A stretch of 64,000 bases of DNA from Panagrolaimus kolymaensis (taxonomy: Eukaryota > Nematoda > Chromadorea > Rhabditida > Panagrolaimidae), in the NCBI GenBank assembly GCA_028622995.1, contig JAJQJQ010000011.1, forward strand, positions 1,612,001 to 1,676,000, in the 5' to 3' direction. The notes under the pieces are model-generated. The model was not told the DNA's origin. It was given only the letters and a program-made list of their open reading frames with translations, and searched no databases. Shown here one piece after another: positions 22,901 to 33,905 of this stretch; within the stretch, counting starts at the first letter, position 1; the number at the start of each line of letters is the position of its first letter. The position numbers were made by a program, and so were the translations under genes.

Positions 22901-25575
22901 AACTTTATCCCAAACATGATTTCCAGGATAATGATCTGCAAGTCGAAAACGATTTTGTTCTTTTTCTATTTTTCGTATGGCCGCGGTTTTTGGTCGTTCT
23001 CCGGGCTTCGCTTGTTCTGCTTCTGCTTCATATTGTTGTTGATCGGTGATACCCAATTGGAATGAAAAATATCCAAGGGAATCAGTTTCACCATCCCAAA
23101 TGCTTAATCGCTCAAAAATTTCATCATTTTTCTAAATTTTAGATGATTTTGTTTGTTGCTTCAAAACTTTGAAAAACTTACTTGTGTGGCAGTGAAACTA
23201 ATTCTATTTCCAGCAGAATTTACACGAATGGAGGAAAATTTGTCAAAATCTGGAACTGTTTTAGAAAACTGAGATGAATGAAATTGTTGTTTGATATCCC
23301 TAAAAGTTTGCATTTAATGTAAAAATTTGTAAGGAAATAATGGTGGCTCACTTTCCAGACAAATCATAAATAGCTAAATATCCATTTGTTGTTGCAACTG
23401 CCATATATTTCCCATTAAAATCCATCAAAATAGGTGATCCTTCAATTTCACGAAATCCAAGTGTTTGTCTTATCGTTCCCTAAACTTTTACATTCTTTGA
23501 CTTTTTTATTCGCTGCGGTTAAAAACAAACTTGGAAAGTTCGAATATCCAATTTATTTTGTTCTAAAACAATAACCATTGCCCCATAAACCGTTGCATCT
23601 TTTGAGGTGCAAGTAAAATTTGCCACCGATGTTATGGAAATTGGAGCATCATTACTATCTTTAATTTCATAAATGTGAACCTTCAAAAAAATTTATTAGC
23701 AGAATTTCAGTGTTTGGTAAAATGGCTAACGTTTTCTTCATCCCAAGCACTAAGAAATTTTCCAGATAATCGAAAACCTTTAACCCCGAATGGTAGTGAA
23801 ATATCTTGGGCTTCAAGAGGATGTATGAGACGTATGAGGGAAATTAGCGTGGAAGATTTTTGAATCGCGGCATACTAAAATTACTTATTTTTATTTTGGT
23901 GAACAAAAAAAGAAAGAGAAATCAAACAATTTGGTCAAAAATCACATGGATTCCTTCATCTCTGAAAATGGTAACGGAGTTGATTGAATTTACAACCAAT
24001 GCCGCTGTAGTTGGCGACCAATGTAAAGAAACAATCTGAAACACACATATTTTAATAAATTTTCCTCCCCAAAAATTCTGTTTACTTGACATTCAGTTTC
24101 AACTGAACTTTGAAGTCGCCATTGCTGATCCAACCCTTGATTCTTTAAATCTCTTCGTCGTTTCCATCGAGCAATTTTACCTTCTGAAGTACCAGCAGAT
24201 ATCATACCTAAATTTTTTAATAACATTATTTTATTAAACCTTTTTTACAAACTTTTCTTTGCTGAATAACTCAAACATATGATAGCATCTTTATTATCAT
24301 AACCTTTGTCAGGATTGAGCCGAAATAAAGCATTATCACCACCTTTTAAATCCCAAATTCTTATTTCTCTTTCGCCATAGCACATCGCAATTGTGGCATT
24401 TTCAATTAATAATAAATTAAAATGATTTTTCTTCCCTGTGAGTTTAACCTAAAAATTTCCAAAATGTCTCTATTATATGTAATAGCTATTAATATTATTT
24501 TCCTACTCGACTAATTTCTGTTGCTCTTCGATTCTCCACAGTCAATTGATAAAAAAGCATGCTATCGGTGCTCACAACGAGTAAATCGGTTTCAGGAATA
24601 TTTAAAACTTGTAGGATTCCATTATCGCATTGAAAAGCTTTGGTGAAATTTCCATCTTCATCAAATGAATGTATTCCACCTTTCGAACATCCAATAAAAT
24701 AAACCATTGCATGTCCGGTATTATCTTTAACATAAATTTTTTCGTCCGCTGATGTTAGACGCTATAAAATTTTTTTTTAAAATGACTCGATTAAAGTTTG
24801 CCACGTAAAAATCTAAAACCTTTCCAACTTACAGTTCTTCGTTTTGTTTCTGCTAAAGCATTGAGCAACATTTCATCCCCTTCATTGAATGCTTCTTGTT
24901 TTGCTAATTTTCGTGTTGCAAATTGGGCGCTTGATGGTTTCCTATAATAATAGCTGCTCTATTATACATTTTCTCAACATTATTAGGCTCACATTTTTAC
25001 TGCTTTTACTGCAATACTTTGTGGAATTTCATCTCGAATTGTTGATTTATGCAAGAATTTAGATTTTGAAAATTCCTTTGGATCAATTCGAAATAATGAA
25101 AGTCGAGATTTCTAAAACTTTTATGATGGATAAAATTTGCATCATTGAATGATGGAAAAATACCAAATCCGCGACCAACAAAGTCCAGCTTTCGCTGCTC
25201 CAATTCATGGCACAAATTTCATCCATTTCAACTCCATTAATATCCTCTTCAACTCCCTTAACGGGATCAACAATTGTAAGCTTTCCATTATCCCACCCAA
25301 TAATTAAAACAGGTTCTCGATTATGCCATGTAATAACCACTGGGCGAGCAGCTGATTTTTTCTTTGATTTAAAAAATGATTTTCCACCCTAAAATTCGTT
25401 TCATGCTTATTAAAACAATTGTTATATAATTTACTTGTTTAGTGAAAAATCCAACATCTCCGCCATCATTGGATTTATAAGTGGAAACAGCTAAAAAATC
25501 TCTTGATGGATGCCATGTTGTTGCAAGGTTCTCAACATCCAACTCTTGTGTATCTGCCCGATGACTTACAAGCAT
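19965..25575 (-). CDS. che-11: Intraflagellar transport protein IFT140 (IFT-A core; C. elegans CHE-11 orthologue)
   Basis: At least a dozen exons encode a large WD-repeat/TPR protein. The N-terminus has WHPSRDFLAVSTY and ITWHNREPVLIIGWDNGKL, matching the first WD repeats of IFT140. The C-terminal half has the diagnostic IFT140 blocks AMRALLKSGDTPKIILFTNT, YRMAGNYLQTLTWHDDMELM and AFYVKGDALDSLSSFYKACA, followed by DVEIDEYKDYEKGL. The tail is acidic, as in other IFT140 proteins. IFT140 is part of the retrograde IFT-A complex in cilia, needed to return cargo and admit membrane receptors. The start ATG at 25573-25575 sits at the head of the first WD repeat and 105 bp from a perfect X-box, consistent with DAF-19/RFX control. 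It is divergent from the CEP164-like gene. Confidence 0.93.
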
Positions 25576-25679
25576 TCTTATTCTTATCTCTTTTTATCAA
25601 TATAATAAATAAAGAAGCTTATTTAAAGAAAGATGACAAGGTTTTTTTATATGTTTAGAAAATGTAACAAATTCGCACA

Positions 25680-25693
25680 ATTTCCATGGCAAC
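25680..25693. promoter_or_regulatory. X-box (RFX/DAF-19 site) for IFT140
   Basis: ATTTCCATGGCAAC fits the nematode X-box consensus RYYNYYWWRRNRAC at every position. It lies 104 bp upstream of the IFT140 start codon, within the usual window for ciliary genes. Confidence 0.85.
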
Positions 25694-26674
25694 GAGCTCA
25701 CTGTTCTTACAAGCGCATGGAACAAAGCAGTTTGAATAGATATTTTTTCAAAAACAGCTGACTAAAAGTTGTTATGCCATTTAAAAAAGTTGATATTATA
25801 AATTACAATTTACAGTAATTAACCAATGAAAGCTTTTTACTGCAATGAAATTAAAAAATCTTTGTTTTTGTATCTTCTTTTTCGAGATTTGAAAACGGGG
25901 ATTAAAAGCCTTTCAAATTTTATTAATTAAAATTTTCAATTTATCTTTGATCTTAGAAGCTCTTTAATTTAGAAACCAAACCGCAACTGTGCTAAATTGG
26001 GTGAAGCTCTTTTGTTTGTACAAATGCAACCAGGATTAAGTAATCGTAAACATCAAATGCAAGAAAAAAATAGTAAATTGTTTTTAACAAAAGAATAGTA
26101 ATCTAAAAAATAAAAAGTAATCATATACGACGTCATCTCATTTGGATTATGATAGTCATACACATACATATGTTAAAGTTATTTAATGTTATTAGGCATA
26201 ATGATGACATTATATTATCCTCTTATTTGATTATGATAAATACAAAAGAAAGTGTATGAGTAAATTAAAACTGCAAAACAAATATTTTTAATATTACTGT
26301 AATTTATAAAAAAATTAAAAGGTTAATGATTATGTAATACTCAACTACTGGATTAAATATATATGTAGCTACTGTTAAGAAAATTGTTTATCCTTAAATT
26401 TTATAGGATTTGCTTTAATAGTTTTTAATGTGGAAATAAAAGATAGCATCTTTACACACTAAGCTTTTTTATTTTATCTTTTAAAAAACACTTTTATTAT
26501 TATCTCCAAAAGCCATCTTCAACCACAAGATTTGTATTTATTTGGACATTTGATTGCTTCGAGTCAGTGTTGCCATCCAAACTCTTTTTAGTCTCTCTTT
26601 TCAAAGTCAAATTGCCAGTCATATAATATATTTCGAGGAGGTCAGTCGTTCAAACCGGCTGTTGCTGGACTCTT

Positions 26675-26688
26675 GTTTCCTTGACAAC
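26675..26688. promoter_or_regulatory. X-box (RFX/DAF-19 site) for the CEP164-like gene
   Basis: GTTTCCTTGACAAC fits RYYNYYWWRRNRAC at every position. It lies 140 bp upstream of the ATG at 26829 and immediately 5' of a TATA-like sequence. A partial match (GTTGCCATCCAAAC, intact left half only) is at 26569-26582. Confidence 0.8.
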
Positions 26689-26693
26689 TTACA

Positions 26694-26703
26694 TATATAA
26701 AAG
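26694..26703 (+). promoter_or_regulatory. TATA-like element of the CEP164-like gene
   Basis: TATATAAAAG lies 5 bp after the X-box and about 125 bp before the start codon. It is a plausible TATA box, though short AT motifs are common in this genome. Confidence 0.4.
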
Positions 26704-26828
26704 CTTCCGTGTTTTTTTTTTTGCACAATAGAATAACCTTAGCGTGAGAATAAGTCTTTAAACAAATTATTACTTTTATTATATTTTCAACATTCTATTT
26801 TCTGTGTTTAAAAAACTCTGTGTGGAAA

Positions 26829-28823
26829 ATGTATAGTCAAATGGCATCGTCAAAAAAGAACGATAATGAAGACCTTGTAAAAAATAATAATAACTTTTTT
26901 GATAAGTCTTCACCACTCCCAACATTGTCGACGTCGTTGAATGCAAAGCCGTTGTTATTGCCTATGGCGGTGGAGGAAAAAAATGAAGAAGGTAATCCGC
27001 TTATTTTCGCTTTTTTATAATAAAAAAAGACAAAATTAGATTTTTTTCTTTATAGATCCCAATTTAAGCGAATACGCACGTCTCATTGGTATCGAACCTG
27101 AAAGAGAGAAACATTTGATGTGGATTGCCGAAGAAGGATTTTCTGCGACTTTACCCGACGAATGGAAAACTGTGTAAGTTGGAAATTTTTTTCTTCTTGT
27201 TGCTTGTTTTTTGAAGTTAAAAAGCGGGTTATTTTTAATAAGCATATTTAAAAAAAGTGGTAAATATTTTTGTTATAAAGAAAAAATTTGGAAGTATGAC
27301 CTCATTATGAATGTGAGAGAAAATTTTCGGAAATAACACTTTTTTGTTGATGCTTTCTTTTCTTTCATTTTTATTTTATTCTTTATTTGTTGCTATTTTA
27401 AGCACACGCTTGTTTGAACTTTGAAGCTCTTTGTAACAAAGACTTTGTTATTGAGAAAAAGAAGAAAAGCGTGAAGCTAGCAATTTTCAAAAGCCTCAAT
27501 TTAAAATTTTGTTATCGACGCTTTTTTTAATAAAAGCTTTTTGCTTATTTGGTAACTCATATTTTTATTTTAGCCCTACAGACGACGGAGATTTTTATTT
27601 TGTTAATCGAAGAACAGGTCAATCATCTTGGGAACATCCTATGGACGAGCATTTCCGTAAAATGGCGGATCAATGGAGATCCAATGTTTCTAAACCTCTA
27701 TCACCTGCTTCTTCAAATGCTAAAGCTGGCAGCAGAATAATGAAATTTATTCCCCCTTCGATTAATATTCCAACTTCTTCTCCAACTTCACCCGAATGCC
27801 CAGAACAGCTTTCAAGTGGTTCAGAAAAGGAAAAAGTTTATTCCAGTGATTCGGGAACTTTTGATTCTGATGATGAACCCGAAGTCAGCAGCGTTCATGA
27901 AGATGATGAAGATAATCAAAAGGATTATTTTTATCATTCTCCAAGACTTGATTCAAATGGAAAAGAAGAATCAAATGGCGGCGGAAAGCGGGTTACATTT
28001 AGCAAAAATTTAGTTAAAGTGTATGTTTGTTTATTCGTAGACACATATAAATTAAATCACACATGGGCACATGGTGTGTTTCGGTGTGTTTTGACACACC
28101 GGAGGGTAGCGGGGTATCGCCGAGGTTTTGGAAGGGTTTCGCAAAAAAAAAAAATGAAAAAAATCTGAAAAAATGCTTGAAATCGAGCAAAAAAAAAGAA
28201 AAAAATTTACGAAAGTTTACGAAATTTGGGGGGTATCGCATTGAAAAAATATCTGACACACCAGCTTGCCCATGTGTGAATTAAATTAAAGATTAATTTA
28301 GATATGAATTTGACAGTGAAAACATGCAATGGATTCGTTCAAATCTTTTTCGAAAAGATGGAAGTGACCCTCAGCCAATTCGTGAGTATTTGGATGGTGG
28401 AAGTGAATCGGATAAAGATAGTGCGGGAGATCGACCATCGACTCCAAGAATGATTCCAACAGAAAGATATGAAAAACTTCGACAAGTGCAGTAAGCTTTT
28501 TTTGTAAATTAGACAATTTTTACTGGTGTGACATTTATATTTTTTTTACTTTAAACTCTGAAACAAAGTTCACTGTTTGAAAGAAAAAGTAACACTTTGA
28601 ACCAATTGGTCGAATTTTTTACCTTGAGAGAACAATGGAACCAAATTAAAGCTATTTTTGAGAAAATTATGAATTCATTAACTTTTGTAGGAAACGAGCT
28701 GATGCAATTATAAATCGTAATTGGAGAGAATTTTGTAATGCAGTAACAGAATCCTATGCGCGAGCTTATCAACTTGCCTCCACAATTCCTTCACGTCCTT
28801 CAACAACTTTGCAACAAATTTAA
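26829..28823 (+). CDS. CEP164-like WW-domain protein (C. elegans CCEP-164-like), ciliary transition-fibre protein
   Basis: Five exons (26829-26991, 27056-27173, 27574-28020, 28302-28490, 28691-28823) sum to 1050 nt, 349 residues. Residues about 60-125 carry the CEP164 hallmark EYARLIGIEPEREKHLMWIA then ATLPDEWKTV and a WW domain with DFYFVNRRTGQSSWEHP, followed by DEHFRKMADQW. The motif order (IGIxP, LMWxA, LPxxW, WW) is that of CEP164, which docks basal bodies and recruits TTBK2 in vertebrates. A Ser/Pro-rich acidic middle and a basic KRVTFSKNLVKV stretch follow. The protein is far shorter than vertebrate CEP164 and lacks its long coiled coil. Start choice: ATG at 26829 or 26841; both keep the frame. 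The intron 28021-28301 carries a MITE. Confidence 0.85.
28058..28278. mobile_element. 221-bp MITE with 8-bp target duplication, in a CEP164-like intron
   Basis: The ends are CACACATGGGCA ... TGCCCATGTGTG, a 12-bp perfect terminal inverted repeat followed by a spaced second pair (GGTGTGT/ACACACC). The flanks 28050-28057 and 28279-28286 are both AATTAAAT, an 8-bp target-site duplication. An 8-bp TSD is typical of the hAT superfamily. There is no coding capacity. Confidence 0.85.
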
Positions 28824-29078
28824 TTCTTTCATATTTTAATTATTTATTTTGTATTATTTTGATTCAATGAATGTATTTATAAACGTTTTATTACCAGCAA
28901 AATAAAGAAATAGAGATAAACGACAAGAAGAAGAAAAGCATGCAACCCGTAAGGATAAAAGTCAAAGAAAAACACGAAGCTTGAATTCACTAATTAAAAA
29001 AATTAGTTAGTCCATGCTTAACGACTACCGTTTAAAAGAGAAATTTTTTTATTTACAATTATTTCATTTTTGAATATC

Positions 29079-32000
29079 CTAAACTTTTTCATTAACAGTA
29101 AAAATCATTGCTGTTGTTGAAGCTGTACTAATTTTGGCTGAATCATGGAAAGTTTTTGAATCTTTCACTTTCCATGGAGTTGGAAGTAATGAAATCAGAT
29201 AAAATACCACTGGTATTATTACAAGTCCATGAACCAATCCAATGGATACTACGAGCACCATGGTTTTCACAAATACTTGTGCCATGTGTAAATCCACAAA
29301 AAGTAAAGTTAATACACAAATATTTGTGCTAACACCAGCTTCAATAACAGGGAATCCAACCGATACCAAAGTATGCTCAATTCTTTCCGGAACAGTTAAT
29401 GAAGCACCCGCTTTACCGAGACCTGATTTGTAAAAATGATAAGCAATATGAGCGGGAATATCAACGGAAAAGCCAATGGACATGATACCACATGACATAA
29501 CAATAGGATCCAAATCGATACCCCAAAGGGATAAGAAACCAAACACGCCTAAAATAGAGAAATATAAAGCTTGTCAAGTTCATAAAATTCTTACCCAAAC
29601 AAGTTGAAAAGATAGCCAAACTTGCCACAATGACGGTGGTTGGATGAGTCATAACAAGGAGGCAAACAAAAATCATACAAACAAATGTCCAAAAACTTGA
29701 TTGAGCTGTTTGAGGAATCATTGTTGGAATTAAATCAAGGAATTTAGCGTCATCTTCATAAATTGTTACATTCAATTCTGGGTACTATAACTCATTTTTT
29801 TAAAAGATAAAAAATATATTTCAACATACCGAGTCTGCAACTTTTCTCCATTCTTCCAAAAGTTTTGCTCGACTCGACCATTCTTTTAATTCAGGGCCAA
29901 ATGAAGCAACGGTAAAGAAAAATTTTTCCAAATGAAAATCGCCACTAAAAACAACCTTTCATTTATTTTTATCAAACTTAAAGAAACTAACCCTTTAAAT
30001 TCGTGTAATCTCACAAAACCTTTCCAATGTTGAAATTCAGGCCATTCAAAAAATTGTCGAAGTTCATTTTTCTTTCGACCTTCCAATTCTAAATCTTCTA
30101 GTTCTTCAGAAACCAATCGAGCGGATTCCTCAGCATTTTCAATAAATTCTTTATAATCTCTCATCCAATATTTTGTTGAAAATCGTCCAAGTGATGATGG
30201 TAAAGTTTCAAAATCGGTGACCAAGCTATTCCATTTCTCAACTGTCAATGGGCTTGAAAGATTTCCTGGATTATTTACAAATACCATACAAACTGCATAA
30301 AATGGCATAACATATTCATTTCGTAAATGAAGGATCTGAATTAAGAGTTTAAATAGTTTTTTTAAGTTGCGTCGCTTTAAACAAATACTTACTTCAAGAA
30401 CATCGGATGTTTTCAAGAAAAGTTTTTCAGGCTGGAGTTCAGCTCGAGTATTAAAAATTCCATAAAGTGAAATATAAAAATAAACTGCAAGCAAAGCCAT
30501 AATGAGAGAAGTAATATAAGGATTTGTGAGACATTTGCTGTAGGATTTTATAAAGCTGAAACCACAATTTTTTTGCTTTTTTAAAAACTACAGCTTCAGC
30601 GCTTACTTATTACAAACTTTCACCGTTTTTCTCCTAACTTTATCAACTTTGTGTTCATCTTTTTCAACGTTGTTTTCAGCTGCTGTAATTTTTCCATTTG
30701 CTGATAGCTCAATTTTACCATAAATTGCCATAAATGATCCATAAACAGTCCACTAAAAACTTCATTTTAACTTCCACCAAATTTTTCGGTAAAGCCATAC
30801 CTGATAAATATAATCCACAATTATGGCAACAGCATTGCCAATACTAAAAAGTTGAATTTCAGGTGTTGGTGTCAAAGCTCCAACACCAAATGCTAAAACA
30901 TTTGTTAAAGTTGTGATAGTAATTGATGGAGCTGTATCAATAAAAACTCCAATTAAAATTGATTGAAGAGTTTCATCATTCCCTTCTAAATCTGTTGGTG
31001 AACATGAGGATGCCCTTTGATTCTCATGGATTGAATCAGCTATTTGTTTTCTAAAAATATGCTTATTTTTTTGTTTCAAAAATTAACCAAGAAAGCAAAA
31101 GATACTCTTTTCGAATTCTTTGCCACGAATTAATCATTAAATATGCATCATCAACGCTAATGGCCAAAACCAGAAAAGGTGTAACACAAAGAATTGTACC
31201 AAATCTAAATCCCATCCAAAATAATAGTCCCAAAGATGTTCCAGTAGCCATAAATGGAACGATACAAGCTATTATTGCCAAAATAATCTGTAATTTTTGT
31301 TTTAATAAAAAATTCTTGAGGATGAAAAATTTACTTTAGTGTAATGCATTTGTTTCATATAAATTGCAGCTAAACTCATGGTTAATGATGAAAAGATGGA
31401 CATAATTGTAAAACCAACAAGTAAAAATGGAATTAAAGTTAATCCAGCTGTTACAATTTCTTCTGTTAAATGTGATTCAGTGAGAATTAAAACATTCACA
31501 TAATCACTTTGGAATTCACTGAAATCAGTTATATTCTTTTTATTTGCTATTTTTTTATAATTTAGAATGTTTTCTATTAAATTTTCTGACTTTCATCGTT
31601 TTTATTTTTTGCTTCAAAAAAAGTTGCAAAAAGAAACAACAAAAAATATTTTCATTTTTTTTACACGCAAGATAGTGCATCTCTGTCGTTGTCTCGCTCC
31701 CAAGTCCACTTTGTTTATTTCTCTCATTTCAAGGACGTGCGTCGAATAAAAGCGAGGTGCAAAAAAAAAAATTTATAGCGGTTTTCTTTCACTCACGAAA
31801 AATACCTACGCAACCCAGCTCCGAGCTTTGGTCAGATAGCCATGCTCGGCGTTTCATGTTGCTTATAGCACCAAGTACTTGTTTCCACGGTAGCTCGATC
31901 TATATCGTTCCGCCACTAAGAGCTCGTAACAATTTCTTTTTCTTTTTTGCCCTTTCAAAGTTGCACTTACTTTTGAAAATAATGAACAATTGAAAGTTCC

Positions 32001-33009
32001 CATTTTTTCATTTCTTCCATTGAAATCTCTGTCGGCCGTTCAGCTCTAAATTGAAGTCCAATCATACTTATTCCTCGAATATTATTCGGTAATTGCGGCT
32101 AAAAAATGTCTTTGAGAAACTTGCAAAATTTTAATAAACCAACAATATTTTGATCAAAAATAGAATGACCATTTTGTGAACGAATTTCATTAATGGAGAC
32201 GATCAAAGTTTCATTTGAAAAATCAGTTGTTGTTAAAGATTTTGGAATTGCAACTTTAACACCAAAAAAGTTTGGATCCATTCGAAGTTGACGACCCAAA
32301 ACGGTGGTAATTGGATATCCGAGATCAATGTGACCTGCTGAAGTGGTGTTTTGATATTGAGACTCAACTAACAATCCGCTCTAAAATTTATTTATTGCTT
32401 TAAAATCTTCTAAAATTTGAAAATCTTACATAAAAATGTCGAATGGGTTCATTGAGAGTGCAAAAATTTCCACAAAATTCTCGGAATGTTTCATTTTTTT
32501 CTGATTTTGAATTTTGAACAGTGAATTTTTCTCCAATTGTATCCATAGCTCTTACCGCATCTGCCAACTGATTGAGTCCATACATGTTTGTATTGTTTTT
32601 GGCGGTGATTAAAGCAAACAAAGCCACTGGAGTTCCTTTATTTGAAAAGAAAGCTTTGTAACTCTGAAATTATTTTCTTCATTTTTTGGATCATAAATTA
32701 AGGAAGAAGAAAAATAGCAATGATTTAGGATTCTTATGACAGTGTCGAACAAAATGGTTTAAAACATACTTCAACTTCCTTTCTCGCTCTAGCTTCCACC
32801 GGTGTAAAATCACTGACATCATTGGTCATAGGTGTGAATGGAATTTTAACTACTGTAATCAAAGTGATAACTGAACTTATAAATATAAAAGTCCATGGTC
32901 GTTTAATTATTTGAATGGCTAATTTTCTAAAGAAATATGAAAGTCCTCGAACAAATGGAGTTTCTCCTGTTTCATCTACTCCACATTTTGATGTTGTTAT
33001 CCACTTCAT
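29079..33009 (-). CDS. Patched-related (PTR) 12-TM protein with sterol-sensing domain
   Basis: About twelve exons. The N-terminus has a first TM (WTFIFISSVITLITVVKIPF) followed by NDVSDFTPVEARARKE, the usual start of nematode PTR proteins. The sterol-sensing region includes LIPFLLVGFTIMSIFSSLTM and the TM4 motif LAISVDDAYLMINSWQRI, where the paired acidic residues correspond to the RND proton-relay position. The C-terminal half repeats the layout with SIGFSVDIPAHIAYHFYKSG, again keeping the Asp. PTR proteins are greatly expanded in nematodes and act in moulting, cuticle and membrane lipid handling. One intron (31519-31970) is about 450 bp, far longer than its neighbours, and holds a GC-rich segment. 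It ends tail-to-tail with the CEP164-like gene 255 bp away. Which PTR paralogue it is cannot be told. Confidence 0.9.
31670..31935. other. GC-richer, structured segment inside a PTR intron
   Basis: This stretch is clearly richer in G and C than other introns here and contains a strong hairpin at 31821-31849 (CCGAGC ... GCTCGG with inner TGG/CCA pairing) and a small CGAT/ATCG hairpin. It matches no tRNA, spliceosomal RNA or SL RNA that I recognise on either strand. It may be a host-intron small RNA or a repeat remnant. Confidence 0.35.
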
Positions 33010-33240
33010 TTTTGAGATTTTAATAATGACGAATAAAATTTAGGGGAAATAAAATTTGGAAGACAAAAATACCAATTTACTATGTATTAATAAAAATTTT
33101 AATAACCGTACATTGCAAAAATATTTTAACCCTACAAAAATAAAGAAATAAAGTTTTATAAAAAAAAAGATGAGGATGCATAAACGATCAAACAAACAAA
33201 AAAAGGTTCAAACACCAAATATCACGAAAACGAGCGACCA

Positions 33241-33287
33241 TCACTTCGTTATGCTCACTTCGTTATGGGTTACCTCACTTCGTTATG
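33241..33287 (+). repeat. Three forward copies of TCACTTCGTTATG
   Basis: Perfect copies at 33241-33253, 33255-33267 and 33275-33287. They face the inverted array 500 bp downstream. Confidence 0.8.
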
Positions 33288-33790
33288 GTGCATTTTTAAA
33301 TGATAGGAGGACTATGAATGTCGATGGGCATTATTTATATTGTAGTTGTAATAAGTGGTTTTAAATTTTGTCTTTATGTTAAAAGCGGCATTTAAGCCGA
33401 ACATAAGAGTTTATGCAAATATTCAGTTACTAATAGGTTTTCATAATTTAGTTTCATTACTATTGAACTCAGCCACTGGTGCTTAATTCTTAACCAAAAA
33501 TGGTTTGAAAGTTTCAAAAACAAAAAATTAACATAATTATAATTCTCTGCTTAATGACAGACATAGCTTAATTGTTAGCTTTTAATTATGCTAACAATTT
33601 TAAAACTTTCATAAAACGTGTATGTTGCCCCTTCCTTTGTTGAATAACCAATACTACGAATAAAAAAGCATATGAGCAAAAAAGATATCAAAATGAATCT
33701 AAATAAGCAAATGAAATATAAATTCATTGCCGAATTTATAAACCTCTTGGAGAAATTTGACAATCATATTTTTAACCCTTTGGGAATGGC

Positions 33791-33905
33791 GTAACGTAGT
33801 GAGATTACTAATAACGAAGTGAGTAAAATAACGAAGTGATGATAACGAAGTGAGGTTACTCCATAACGAAATGAGGGGATAATGAAGTGAGAATAACGAA
33901 GTGAG
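33791..33905 (-). repeat. Seven reverse copies of the same 13-mer
   Basis: ATAACGAAGTGA-type units, the reverse complement of the left array, at 33791, 33811, 33828, 33843, 33863, 33879 and 33893. Three carry one or two substitutions. Together with the left array they form an inverted repeat enclosing about 500 bp, as in foldback elements whose arms are built from short repeats. Confidence 0.8.

Larger units (their letters stand above)
25576..26828. promoter_or_regulatory. Shared intergenic promoter region of two ciliary genes
   Basis: This 1253-bp AT-rich stretch separates the divergent start codons of IFT140 (-) and the CEP164-like gene (+). It contains two perfect X-box matches and a TATA-like sequence, listed separately. 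No reading frame or RNA gene is evident between them. Confidence 0.7.

Noticed and set aside
26569..26582. Third X-box-like sequence GTTGCCATCCAAAC
   Set aside because: The left half fits, but two purine positions in the right half are C. Kept only as a partial match.
31821..31849. Hairpin considered as tRNA, snRNA or SL RNA
   Set aside because: Lacks A/B boxes, a donor plus Sm site, or known snRNA motifs on either strand.
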